Source: Acinetobacter sichuanensis
GTDB lineage: Bacteria > Pseudomonadota > Gammaproteobacteria > Pseudomonadales > Moraxellaceae
Length of the DNA stretch: 64,000 bases
Assembly (NCBI RefSeq): GCF_003024515.2
Contig: NZ_PYIX02000002.1
Coordinates: 124,001 to 188,000 of the forward strand
Direction: 5' to 3'
Each line of letters begins with the position of its first letter. The first letter of the stretch is position 1. Below the pieces are notes generated by a model. That model saw nothing but the letters and a program-made list of their open reading frames with translations. It did not search any database and was not told the DNA's origin. The position numbers were made by a program, and so were the translations under genes. Positions 8,506-16,200 of the stretch are shown in pieces.

Positions 8506-9348
8506 ATGAAAGCGTATTTAGACCTTCTACAACATATCCTCGACAATGGTGGCGATAAAGGCGACCGTACAGGCACAGGAACTCGTTCTGTATTTGGTCA
8601 TCAAATGCGTTTTGATTTGTCCAAAGGTTTTCCTCTTCTAACCACCAAAAAAGTTCACTTCCGTTCAATCGTGATAGAACTCTTATGGTTTTTAAAAGGT
8701 GACACCAACGTTCAGTATTTAAAAGACAATAAAGTCAGTATCTGGGATGAATGGTCTACGGCTGAACAAACTGCACGTTTTGGTCGTCCAGAAGGCGAGC
8801 TTGGACCTGTATATGGTCATCAATGGCGTAATTTTGGTGCAACAAAACTGGAAAACGGCTTATATGAACATGATGGTTTCGATCAAATTCAATGGCTCAT
8901 TAATGAAATTAAGACCAATCCAAACTCACGTCGTTTGATTGTTTCAGGTTGGAACCCGCAAGAAGCAGGTCAAGTTGCATTACCACCTTGTCACACCTTA
9001 TTTCAGTTTTTTGTACAAGATGGAAAATTATCTTGTCAGCTTTATCAACGTAGTGCAGACGTATTTTTAGGTGTACCTTTTAATATTGCAAGTTATGCCT
9101 TACTGACGCACATGATTGCACAAGTATGTGGTCTAGCTGTGGGTGATTTTGTTTGGACAGGTGGTGACACACATTTATATGCAAACCATTTTGAACAAGC
9201 TCAATTGCAATTAACACGTCAACCTTTAGCACTTTGTCAGCTTAAATTAAACCCTGAGATCACAGATATTTTTGATTTTAAATTTGAAGATATTGAAATT
9301 GTAGGTTATGAATCACATCCTGCGATTAAAGCCCCTGTTGCGGTTTAA
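8506..9348 (+). CDS. thyA: Thymidylate synthase
   Basis: ThyA methylates dUMP to dTMP using methylenetetrahydrofolate. The 280-residue protein is of ordinary ThyA length. It has the N-terminal [16 protein letters not shown], the [12 protein letters not shown] block, catalytic Cys162 in [13 protein letters not shown], the nucleotide-binding [18 protein letters not shown], and GDTHLYANH. The next gene, folA, regenerates the tetrahydrofolate that ThyA oxidises, and the two are 103 bp apart on the same strand with a small hairpin element between them. Confidence 0.98.
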   Translation: MKAYLDLLQHILDNGGDKGDRTGTGTRSVFGHQMRFDLSKGFPLLTTKKVHFRSIVIELLWFLKGDTNVQYLKDNKVSIWDEWSTAEQTARFGRPEGELGPVYGHQWRNFGATKLENGLYEHDGFDQIQWLINEIKTNPNSRRLIVSGWNPQEAGQVALPPCHTLFQFFVQDGKLSCQLYQRSADVFLGVPFNIASYALLTHMIAQVCGLAVGDFVWTGGDTHLYANHFEQAQLQLTRQPLALCQLKLNPEITDIFDFKFEDIEIVGYESHPAIKAPVAV

Positions 9349-9375
9349 TTTTACAAAACCACTTTCAATAAAGCC

Positions 9376-9436
9376 CCTAAATTCCTCCTTTCAAATATTC
9401 GCCTCTCTTTAAAAGGAGAGGTAGAGAGGAATTAAA
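9376..9436. repeat. C/G-armed hairpin element between thyA and folA
   Basis: A C-rich arm and a complementary G-rich arm (CCTCTC and GAGAGG around a short A/T loop) are followed by a further GAGAGG. Similar elements occur at 29116-29132, 31180-31200 and 41242-41262, so it looks like a dispersed intergenic repeat. Confidence 0.5.
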
Positions 9437-9451
9437 AAAAATGAGCTCACT

Positions 9452-9964
9452 ATGACATTTAAAAATTTAGAAATTGTTCATGTTGTTGCAATGGATCAGC
9501 AACGCTGTATTGGTAAAGGTAATGATCTTCCTTGGCATATTTCAGCCGACCTAAAACACTTTAAAGAAATCACTCAAGGCGGTGTTGTGGTGATGGGACG
9601 AAAAACCCTCGAATCGATGGGACGTGCTTTACCTAAACGCGTTAACTGGGTCATTACTCGTGATCCAAACTGGTCTTTTGAGGGTGTTAAAACAGCAACC
9701 AGTATTGAACAGGCTTTAACTTTAGCAATTGCTGATGTTCAAGCTTCAGAAAAACCTGAAACTCTATTTATTATTGGTGGTGGTGAAATTTTCACACAAA
9801 CCATTGCTATTGCTGATCGCTTGGAGCTTACTCATATAGAGCTTAATGTACAAGGAGATGCACATTATCCAGAAATTCCAAATGAATTTAAGAAAATAGC
9901 GTCTGAGCAACATATTGATGACAAAACTGGGATTGCTTTTGAGTTCGCAACTTATCAAAAATAA
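9452..9964 (+). CDS. folA: Dihydrofolate reductase
   Basis: FolA reduces dihydrofolate to tetrahydrofolate with NADPH. The 170-residue protein shows VVAMDQQRCIGKGNDLPWH near the N-terminus, VVVMGRKTLESMGRALP (NADPH site), and FIIGGGEIFTQTI. An out-of-frame ATG eleven bases upstream runs into a stop at once, so the ATG at 9452 is the start. It pairs with thyA functionally. The next gene, a DUF4105 protein, follows after 28 bp and may be co-transcribed. Confidence 0.97.
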   Translation: MTFKNLEIVHVVAMDQQRCIGKGNDLPWHISADLKHFKEITQGGVVVMGRKTLESMGRALPKRVNWVITRDPNWSFEGVKTATSIEQALTLAIADVQASEKPETLFIIGGGEIFTQTIAIADRLELTHIELNVQGDAHYPEIPNEFKKIASEQHIDDKTGIAFEFATYQK

Positions 9965-9992
9965 GCTTGATCTCAGTTTATAATTTAAATAT

Positions 9993-11057
9993 ATGCAAAA
10001 AATTAAAAAAAAATCGCTTTTTCATGCACTTGGAATGGGGCTAATCCATTCCATTTTTAGCATTTTTGTCATTTTTTCTTCTATTTGGCTGTGCTGTGCA
10101 CTTTGGTTTCAAGCACCTTTTGGTCTGTTCAGTCGTATTATGATTGGTCTTTGGATTTTATTTGCTTTCAGTATTTTAGGCATTTATATCAAACAAAATC
10201 TTTTTAGCCGTCATAAAGATATTCTAATTTATATCCTTGCATTTTTGTGTAGCCTACTTTGGTACTTTAATATTCCTGCCAAACAAGACCGTGAATGGAA
10301 CCCTGAAGTAGATCGCCTTTTTACCTATAAAAAACAAGGTAATATTGTCACCATTCATAATATACGTAACTTTAATTGGCATACAGAAAATAAATACGAT
10401 GTGCATTGGGATACCCGCAGCTATAACCTTGAGCATATTACAGGCGTCAATATTATTACTTCTTATTGGATGGGACCACAAATTGCACATACGCTGGTTA
10501 GTTTTGATTTTTCTGATCAAAAACCCTTAGTATTTTCAATCGAAATTCGCAAAGAGAAAACGGAAAGTTTTTCTGCAATCGGTGGTTTTTTTAGAAAATA
10601 TGAATTAAGTCTGATTGCTGCTGATGAAAAAGATTTGATCTATACACGTAGTAACATTCGAAATGAACAAGTATATTTTTTCCCTGTCAAAATGCCAAAA
10701 ACTGAAATGAAGGCTTTATTTACAGAATACTTAGAAAAAACCGATGAACTTGCTCAACAAGCCAAATGGTACAATACACTCAGTAGCAACTGTACAACGC
10801 TAGTTTTTGACATGGTACAAGCGATTTCACCGCATGAATTACCTTTGGACTATCGCTTATTGGCTTCTGGCTATCTGCCAAACTATTTATATGATTTAGG
10901 TGCTTTAAATCAGCAATGGACAATCAAGCAATGGTATCAACGTGCGCATGTTAATCCTCGTACAGACCAATTCAAACATTTTGAATATCAAAGCAGTGAA
11001 AACTATTCTAAAGTCATTCGTGAAGGTTTAACTGAAAATATCCACAAAGGTTTATGA
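9993..11057 (+). CDS. DUF4105 (Lnb N-domain-like) membrane protein
   Basis: The 354-residue protein starts with a basic N-terminus and three hydrophobic segments (about 20-40, 45-65, 73-87), followed by a large extracytoplasmic domain. That domain includes WYNTLSSNCTTLVFDMV and LDYRLLASGYLPNYLYDLG, typical of DUF4105. The conserved Cys in NCTT and upstream His are candidate active-site residues. Family relatives include Lnb, a lipoprotein intramolecular acyltransferase of Gram-positive bacteria; whether this protein acts on lipoproteins is untested inference. It follows folA by 28 bp. Confidence 0.75.
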   Translation: MQKIKKKSLFHALGMGLIHSIFSIFVIFSSIWLCCALWFQAPFGLFSRIMIGLWILFAFSILGIYIKQNLFSRHKDILIYILAFLCSLLWYFNIPAKQDREWNPEVDRLFTYKKQGNIVTIHNIRNFNWHTENKYDVHWDTRSYNLEHITGVNIITSYWMGPQIAHTLVSFDFSDQKPLVFSIEIRKEKTESFSAIGGFFRKYELSLIAADEKDLIYTRSNIRNEQVYFFPVKMPKTEMKALFTEYLEKTDELAQQAKWYNTLSSNCTTLVFDMVQAISPHELPLDYRLLASGYLPNYLYDLGALNQQWTIKQWYQRAHVNPRTDQFKHFEYQSSENYSKVIREGLTENIHKGL

Positions 11058-11152
11058 TTTAAGCATTTTTTTAATGCTTAGATACATTGTTAATCTAGTG
11101 ATTTGCATCATTTTTTGCTTATATAGACCCAATTTATATTTTTGAGAAAGTC

Positions 11153-11581
11153 ATGTTAAAAAATATTTTGTTGATCGGTTTAATTCCAGCAACACTTGCA
11201 GTTGTTGGCTGTACAACAACTCCAACGGTTAAACAACAAGAAAATTTAAACCTCTTACAAAATAAAACGTGGGTACTGACACATATTGGTAGCACAGAAT
11301 ATCCAAGTCAAACAAACTCACCGATGATTCAATTTAGTAGTGACTTACGTGTGAGCGGCTCAGATGGCTGTAATCGTATTATGGGCAACTATGCAGTTAA
11401 AGATCATCATCTAAACTTAGGCTCACTCGCATCTACAAAAATGTATTGTCAGGATATGACTCTCGTAGAAAAATATACGACTGCTTTGCACAAAGTCACA
11501 GGCTATCAAAGTTATGATCGTACACTCAAACTAGTCGATCAATATGGTAATGTTGTTTTACAATATAAAACTACGCCATAA
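11153..11581 (+). CDS. META-domain lipoprotein (HslJ-like)
   Basis: The 142-residue product has a lipoprotein signal with lipobox VVGC (Cys20). It continues with a META domain: NKTWVLTHIGS, MIQFSSDLRVSGSDGCNRIMGNY and a C-terminal strand-rich segment. META-domain proteins such as HslJ are envelope proteins linked to heat or antibiotic stress, with no defined enzyme activity. It is followed by a terminator at 11608-11632. Confidence 0.85.
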   Translation: MLKNILLIGLIPATLAVVGCTTTPTVKQQENLNLLQNKTWVLTHIGSTEYPSQTNSPMIQFSSDLRVSGSDGCNRIMGNYAVKDHHLNLGSLASTKMYCQDMTLVEKYTTALHKVTGYQSYDRTLKLVDQYGNVVLQYKTTP

Positions 11582-11607
11582 CATCTTGTATTTACTTTAA
11601 AATAGAT

Positions 11608-11632
11608 AAAAACCTGAAATCTCAGGTTTTTT
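11608..11632 (+). terminator. Terminator after META lipoprotein
   Basis: A stem AACCTGA/TCAGGTT (11611-11617 with 11622-11628, loop AATC) extended by A:T pairs and followed by six T. Confidence 0.82.
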
Positions 11633-11701
11633 ATTCCATACAATTGATTTACTTTAAGATGGTTTTTTTCTCTAGAAAATAAAATAGAAAGGAGGTCTTC
11701 G

Positions 11702-12232
11702 ATGCAACAAGCATTATTTGGTGGCGGTTGTTTTTGGTGTACGGAAGCAGTATTTCTTCAACTTAAAGGCGTTGAAAAAGTAACAAGCGGTTATGCTGGT
11801 GGCAATACCCTACAACCCACTTATGAACAAATTTGTACAGGTACTACTCAGCATGCTGAAGTCATTCTGATTGATTTTGATGACAGTCAGATTAGCTATG
11901 TGCAACTTCTACATGTATTTTTTACCACACATGATCCAACCACACTCAACCGTCAAGGCAATGATATTGGTACACAATATCGCTCGGTGGTTTATTATTT
12001 TAACGATGAACAAAAAGCACAAGCTGAGCAACTGATTAGCGAATTAAAAGCACAGGACTTAGATATTGTCACAGAGCTATCTCCTGCTCCAACGTTCTAC
12101 GCTGCTGAAGAATATCATCAAAATTTTTATGCAAAAAACCCATCACAAGGTTATTGTAACTTTGCCATTCCACCAAAATTAATGAAATTACAAAGTCAGT
12201 TTAAAGACTTGCTTAAAGAAAGCGAATTGTAA
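11702..12232 (+). CDS. msrA: Peptide-methionine (S)-S-oxide reductase MsrA
   Basis: MsrA repairs S-epimer methionine sulfoxide in proteins and free methionine. The 176-residue protein starts [15 protein letters not shown], with the catalytic Cys10 in the GCFW motif. It continues with [35 protein letters not shown] and the C-terminal [13 protein letters not shown]. No signal peptide is present, so it is cytosolic. A very strong Shine-Dalgarno (AAAGGAGG) precedes the ATG. It stands alone between two terminators. The product lacks an MsrB domain. Confidence 0.97.
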   Translation: MQQALFGGGCFWCTEAVFLQLKGVEKVTSGYAGGNTLQPTYEQICTGTTQHAEVILIDFDDSQISYVQLLHVFFTTHDPTTLNRQGNDIGTQYRSVVYYFNDEQKAQAEQLISELKAQDLDIVTELSPAPTFYAAEEYHQNFYAKNPSQGYCNFAIPPKLMKLQSQFKDLLKESEL

Positions 12233-12257
12233 AATAAAAAATACTGAAAAAAACCAT

Positions 12258-12290
12258 AAAAAAAGCGATCTATCAAGATCGCTTTTTAAA
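12258..12290. terminator. Bidirectional terminator between msrA and exbD
   Basis: A 12-bp stem (12260-12271 with 12276-12287, loop ATCA) with A and T flanks, between convergent genes. Confidence 0.85.
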
Positions 12291-12311
12291 TTTTTAATGC
12301 GTAATTAACGC

Positions 12312-12716
12312 TTAATTATCGCTCATAAAGGCAAGATCGTTCAGTCCGGCTTCACTGGCACGAGACATGACTTGAGCAACTGTGTCATAACGAGCATCTT
12401 GATCTGCTCTTAATTGCACAGCAGGTTTTACAGTTTGCTGAGCCGCTTCACCAAAGCGCTTTTCTAGTTCAGGTAAACCAATCACCTGATCATTCCAAGC
12501 CACTTCACCCTCTTTATTAATACTGATTGTGATTGCTTCAGGTGGAGGATCAATAATTTCTGCTGTTGTTTTTGGTAAGGTTAATGGTATTGATGGGTTA
12601 GCAACGGTTGCAGTCACCAAAAAGATGATCATCAATACCAACATAATGTCGATGAGCGGAATGAGATTCATCTCATTCATGCCAGCATCGTTGTCTTCAC
12701 CCAATTGAAAAGCCAT
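12312..12716 (-). CDS. exbD: Biopolymer transport protein ExbD
   Basis: ExbD is the membrane-anchored part of the proton-driven motor that energises TonB. The 134-residue protein has one membrane helix (about 18-40) containing the essential Asp23 in NLIPLIDIMLVLMIIFLVTA and a periplasmic C-terminal domain. Its ATG overlaps the exbB stop (TAATG), so translation is coupled. It is last in the tonB-exbB-exbD operon. Confidence 0.95.
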   Translation of the reverse strand: MAFQLGEDNDAGMNEMNLIPLIDIMLVLMIIFLVTATVANPSIPLTLPKTTAEIIDPPPEAITISINKEGEVAWNDQVIGLPELEKRFGEAAQQTVKPAVQLRADQDARYDTVAQVMSRASEAGLNDLAFMSDN

Positions 12717-13336
12717 TAAGCTTGACCTCCAACTAAACCTTTTTGTGTTGTCTGCGCTTCAACTTTCACAGTTGAATCTTGTTGTAACATGGTGTCAATC
12801 AATAAACCATGTGCTTGATCTTGTAGCTCATTTGACAAAGTACGATTAAAACGTACACAAATGTTATAAGCCAATACAGCAGGAATCGCGACTGCTAGAC
12901 CTAGACCTGTCATGATCAATGCTTCACCTACAGGTGTTGCTACTTGTGCTAAACCTGCTTGACCACTTTTGCCCACAGCAACCAAAGCATGGAAAATCCC
13001 CCAAACAGTACCAAATAAACCGACAAATGGTGCGATTGAAGCGATTGTACCGAGTACAGATACCCCTTTCTCAGCATTGGCTTTTTCAACCGAGATTTGA
13101 CGTAATAAAGCTTGTTCTGCAACAGCTTTACGTTGATCAAAACCTAAAGGCGCTAATTTTGCTTTCAGTTGGCTCAATGCCTGAGCAAGGTGAGCTTGAG
13201 CTTGCTGTTTAAGTTGACGTGTACCCATCAAACGTAGAATGAATACTGTCCATGTTGCAATAGACATTGCCAACAACACGAAATACAGTGTTTTACTGAT
13301 GGCATCAGCATGTTGCCAATAAACGGAAAAGTTCAT
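12716..13336 (-). CDS. exbB: Biopolymer transport protein ExbB (MotA/TolQ/ExbB family)
   Basis: ExbB forms the pentameric ring of the TonB motor. The 206-residue product has three membrane segments (about 16-35, 100-125, 140-165). It carries the family block SIAPFVGLFGTVWGIFHALV and the GEALIMTGLGLAVAIPAVLAYN helix. It lies 32 bp after tonB and overlaps exbD by one base. ExbB is preferred over TolQ because TonB and ExbD are the neighbours and no tolR/tolA is present. Confidence 0.95.
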   Translation of the reverse strand: MNFSVYWQHADAISKTLYFVLLAMSIATWTVFILRLMGTRQLKQQAQAHLAQALSQLKAKLAPLGFDQRKAVAEQALLRQISVEKANAEKGVSVLGTIASIAPFVGLFGTVWGIFHALVAVGKSGQAGLAQVATPVGEALIMTGLGLAVAIPAVLAYNICVRFNRTLSNELQDQAHGLLIDTMLQQDSTVKVEAQTTQKGLVGGQA

Positions 13337-13368
13337 ACTCGAACTCCTAATTATGTTAGCCGGTTAAA

Positions 13369-14229
13369 TTATTGCCCAGAGGTTTGAAGATTTACAGGTA
13401 AGTCAGCAACCATGGCACGTCCATCATTTGACGGGTTCATTCTTGCAGAACGTACAGCACTTCGCACTTCACGATCAAGGTTAGGCAATCCACTCGATTT
13501 AATCACAGTGACATCTGTAATTTTACCCGCTGGATTAATTTGAATACGTACAACCAACGATCTAGCTTGATTTCTCAGCAGGTCGTCATCAAACTCAAAA
13601 CTTGGACGATTTTTCCAAGAAATCTCACCTGCTGTTAATTTACGAGGTTGATTTGCTTCTTCTTGCTGACGACGCTGTTGTTCTAAACGCTGTTGCTCTT
13701 GACGTTGCTGTTCTTGCTGCTGACGCAATTGCTCTTGACGCTGTTGTTCTAAACGTTGTTGCTCTTGACGCTGCTGTTCTTGTTGCTGACGCAATTGCTC
13801 TTGACGCTGCTGTTCTTGCTGCTGGCGTTGCTGTTCTTGTTCACGTTTAATTTTTTCATGATCAATCTTTTCTTCAGGCTGTTGAATTGCTTTCTTTTCA
13901 ACTACAGGCTGCTTTTGAGTAATCAATTTTGGTTTTTCAATAGGCGGCGGCGGAGGTGTCACCTTTTTTTCCACTACAGGCTTAGGCTCAACTTTAGGTT
14001 TAACTGGTGGAGGTGGCGGCGGCGGTGGAGGGGGTGGTACATCCTCTTTAATCTGTACAAATTTAACCTGAATAGGTTTTTTTTCAATTGGTTGTAATTC
14101 AGGAGTTTTTAGATGACTCAATGCCCATAAAGCACCCAAATGTCCTACAAGAACGGCTATTACAGCAGTAATCACCTTTTTCTTCATTGGATTTGGAGCC
14201 TGCATATTTGAAGTGGAAGATTGACTCAT
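13369..14229 (-). CDS. tonB: TonB energy-transducing protein with Q/R/E-rich spacer
   Basis: TonB spans the periplasm and passes energy to outer-membrane siderophore and vitamin receptors. The 286-residue protein has one membrane anchor (about 17-36) and a Pro-rich segment with nine consecutive prolines near residue 70. A further Pro/Lys/Val region follows. A long Gln/Arg/Glu region (about 125-190) contains two near-identical 22-residue repeats, and the TonB C-terminal domain ends with LVVRIQINPAGKITDV and SSGLPNLDREVRSAV. The long charged coil presumably lengthens the periplasmic reach. A Fur-like site lies about 100 bp upstream. It heads the exbB-exbD operon. Confidence 0.93.
   Translation of the reverse strand: MSQSSTSNMQAPNPMKKKVITAVIAVLVGHLGALWALSHLKTPELQPIEKKPIQVKFVQIKEDVPPPPPPPPPPPVKPKVEPKPVVEKKVTPPPPPIEKPKLITQKQPVVEKKAIQQPEEKIDHEKIKREQEQQRQQQEQQRQEQLRQQQEQQRQEQQRLEQQRQEQLRQQQEQQRQEQQRLEQQRRQQEEANQPRKLTAGEISWKNRPSFEFDDDLLRNQARSLVVRIQINPAGKITDVTVIKSSGLPNLDREVRSAVRSARMNPSNDGRAMVADLPVNLQTSGQ
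13678..13809. repeat. Two 66-bp tandem repeats inside tonB
   Basis: Copies at 13678-13743 and 13744-13809 differ at about three positions and encode the same 22-residue Q/R/E-rich unit, in frame. A partial third unit follows. Copy number could vary between strains without breaking the frame. Confidence 0.85.
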
Positions 14230-14326
14230 ATGAATCTAAATACCTAAATCTCTGAGAGAATCACATACAAGATGGCTTGTTTAGATTAAACTCATCGGAT
14301 AGAACAATTAAAGTGCAACAATAATA

Positions 14327-14345
14327 AATGAGAAGTGTTTTCATT
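14327..14345. promoter_or_regulatory. Probable Fur box upstream of tonB
   Basis: The 19-bp site AATGAGAAGTGTTTTCATT is an inverted repeat (AATGA.AA...TT.TCATT) and agrees with the classical Fur consensus at about 14 of 19 positions. It lies roughly 100 bp before the tonB start, fitting iron-repressed expression of the TonB motor. Confidence 0.6.
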
Positions 14346-14394
14346 TGCAACTACTTTTTAGAGAGTTTTTATTGATTTTATAAATTAAAAATGC

Positions 14395-14424
14395 AAAAAG
14401 GATGCCTAATTGCATCCTTTTTAC
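14395..14424 (-). terminator. Terminator of purU
   Basis: An 11-bp stem AAAAAGGATGC/GCATCCTTTTT (14395-14405 with 14412-14422) just after the purU stop on the minus strand. Confidence 0.82.
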
Positions 14425-14443
14425 TGATTAAAGCAAAGACAAT

Positions 14444-15310
14444 TTATTGGAAAACAACCGTTTTATTTCCATCCACAATAATACGATCTTCCAAATGCCA
14501 TTTTACTGCACGTGCTAAGACATTACGTTCCACGTCTTGACCTAATTCACGCAATTGTTCAACTGTAAAGTCATGGCTTACACGCTCTACATCTTGCTCA
14601 ATAATCGGACCTTGGTCTAAGTCAGCAGTCACATAGTGTGCCGTTGCACCAATCAATTTCACACCTTTTTCATGTGCTTGTTTGTATGGATTTGCACCCA
14701 CAAATGCAGGTAAGAAAGAATGATGAATATTAATAATCTTCATTTCCCATTTAGAAACAAATTCTTCATCTAAAATCTGCATATAACGTGCAAGAACAAG
14801 TAAATCATCACCTTGAACTAACTCATCAATTTTTGCATAAGCTTCACGTTTATTTTCTTTATTTACAGGTACAACATGGAATGGAATACCAAAATTTTCA
14901 ACTGCGCTGCGTAAATCTTCATGGTTCGAAACGACTTGTGTAATTTGGCAAGCCAAACCACCACGCGCATGACGCCAGAGCAACTCAAGTAAAGCATGGT
15001 CGACTTTTGAAACCAAAATACCGACTTTTTTCAAATCACTTACAAAAGCAAGACGCCAATGCATCTCATAACGTTCAGCGACATTTTGCGAAAAAGTTTG
15101 CAATAACGTTTCTTTACGGCTTTGCAAATTTTCAAGTTCAAACTCAACACGCATGAAATAACGTCCGCCCTGAGCTTCAGTTGCATATTGATCAAGCGCA
15201 GTAATATTTGCTCCTTGATGATACAAAAAGCTCGATACAGCTTGCACAATGCCTGGTTTATCTTCACAAGTAATCAGGAGACGTGCTGTGTTGGCAGTGG
15301 TCATGTTCAT
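14444..15310 (-). CDS. purU: Formyltetrahydrofolate deformylase
   Basis: PurU hydrolyses 10-formyl-tetrahydrofolate to formate and tetrahydrofolate, balancing one-carbon pools. The 288-residue protein has an N-terminal ACT domain (LLITCEDKPGIVQAVSSFLY, about residues 10-90) and a formyltransferase-fold domain. The latter carries IINIHHSFLPAFVGANPY, HYVTADLDQGPIIEQD and the C-terminal LARAVKWHLEDRI. A second in-frame ATG lies two codons in. It stands alone, with its own terminator. Confidence 0.96.
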   Translation of the reverse strand: MNMTTANTARLLITCEDKPGIVQAVSSFLYHQGANITALDQYATEAQGGRYFMRVEFELENLQSRKETLLQTFSQNVAERYEMHWRLAFVSDLKKVGILVSKVDHALLELLWRHARGGLACQITQVVSNHEDLRSAVENFGIPFHVVPVNKENKREAYAKIDELVQGDDLLVLARYMQILDEEFVSKWEMKIINIHHSFLPAFVGANPYKQAHEKGVKLIGATAHYVTADLDQGPIIEQDVERVSHDFTVEQLRELGQDVERNVLARAVKWHLEDRIIVDGNKTVVFQ

Positions 15311-15395
15311 TTAATTGATATCACTTATACGTTAAATTGAAAAACAGCCAAATATTCTAACGCTTTTTAAAAAGCTTTCAATGATTGTGCGCTAT

Positions 15396-16088
15396 TCAAT
15401 CATGTTTTAATGTCGATAAACTCGCAAATAGCTCAGAAGAACCAAAACTTTCCAATAAGCGCTCATAAGTTTCTCGACTTTCACCCCGTAAATATGGACC
15501 TTCTAAAAATACCATTTGACGTAATGCTTGCCAGATCCATTTTTCATCTAAATGATTTGAATTACTCAAATGCCCTGACATATATAAAAAATTTGTCCAG
15601 TTGGTTAAAACAATCCAAATATTAATAATTAAAGCTTCAATTTCTGAGGCTGTCATTTGCATTAAACCTGCGTCGACAAAGGCATGATAAATTTTTTGCC
15701 CTTGTTGCATCACTTTTCCTGCAAAACGTGGATACACTTTTCTAAAGTCACCATTATTTTCAATTAAATGGTAAACATCACGGTGTAAAAAACGATATTC
15801 CCAAAGTTGACTGCTCAAAACTTGAAAATAACGAATTTTATCGTTGGCATTGACTACACGGTCATCGGGTAATGCGAGCATGTCTAGCGTTTCTTTTTGA
15901 TAACGCTCCATGAGCTCTTTAATGATCTCTTGTTTGTTTCGAAAGTGATAATACAAATTCCCAGGACTGATCCCAAGCTCAGCAGCGATATGGTTGGTCG
16001 TGATTGAACGCTCGCCACGTTCATTGAACAACTGCAAGCTGATTTGCAAAATTCGATCTTTGGTTTTTACCGTTTTGGAGTGCGACAT
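15396..16088 (-). CDS. TetR/AcrR family transcriptional regulator
   Basis: The 230-residue protein has an N-terminal helix-turn-helix (SITTNHIAAELGISPGNLYYHF, written here in part as HIAAELGISPGNLYYHF) and a variable ligand-binding C-terminal domain containing many aromatic residues. I chose the ATG at 16088; a longer start at 16115 lacks any ribosome site. It is divergent from the aldehyde dehydrogenase gene with about 110 bp between starts, a layout typical of a local repressor. An inverted repeat in that gap could be its operator. The inducer is unknown; a fatty or aromatic aldehyde is only a guess. Confidence 0.88.
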   Translation of the reverse strand: MSHSKTVKTKDRILQISLQLFNERGERSITTNHIAAELGISPGNLYYHFRNKQEIIKELMERYQKETLDMLALPDDRVVNANDKIRYFQVLSSQLWEYRFLHRDVYHLIENNGDFRKVYPRFAGKVMQQGQKIYHAFVDAGLMQMTASEIEALIINIWIVLTNWTNFLYMSGHLSNSNHLDEKWIWQALRQMVFLEGPYLRGESRETYERLLESFGSSELFASLSTLKHD

Positions 16089-16143
16089 CCTAATACCATC
16101 TTTCAGCGTTAACATAGGCTAACATATAAAGTGACTTGACTAA

Positions 16144-16161
16144 TTAGAGCTTTTACTCTAA
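16144..16161. promoter_or_regulatory. Candidate operator between tetR-type gene and aldehyde dehydrogenase
   Basis: A perfect inverted repeat TTAGAG-6-CTCTAA sits midway between the divergent starts, a suitable position for a TetR-type repressor controlling both genes. Confidence 0.4.
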
Positions 16162-16200
16162 AAATTATCATAAATCAGCTCCTCTCTAAAGGTGTGCGAG

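Noticed and set aside
13678-13809. Possible CRISPR-like repeat
   Set aside because: Only two directly adjoining 66-bp units with no spacers, inside a coding frame; they encode the TonB spacer.
13756-14097. Plus-strand ORF of 113 codons rich in Leu, Arg and Phe
   Set aside because: Complementary to the Pro/Gln/Arg-rich part of tonB; the composition is what one expects of an antisense shadow, and it has no ribosome site.
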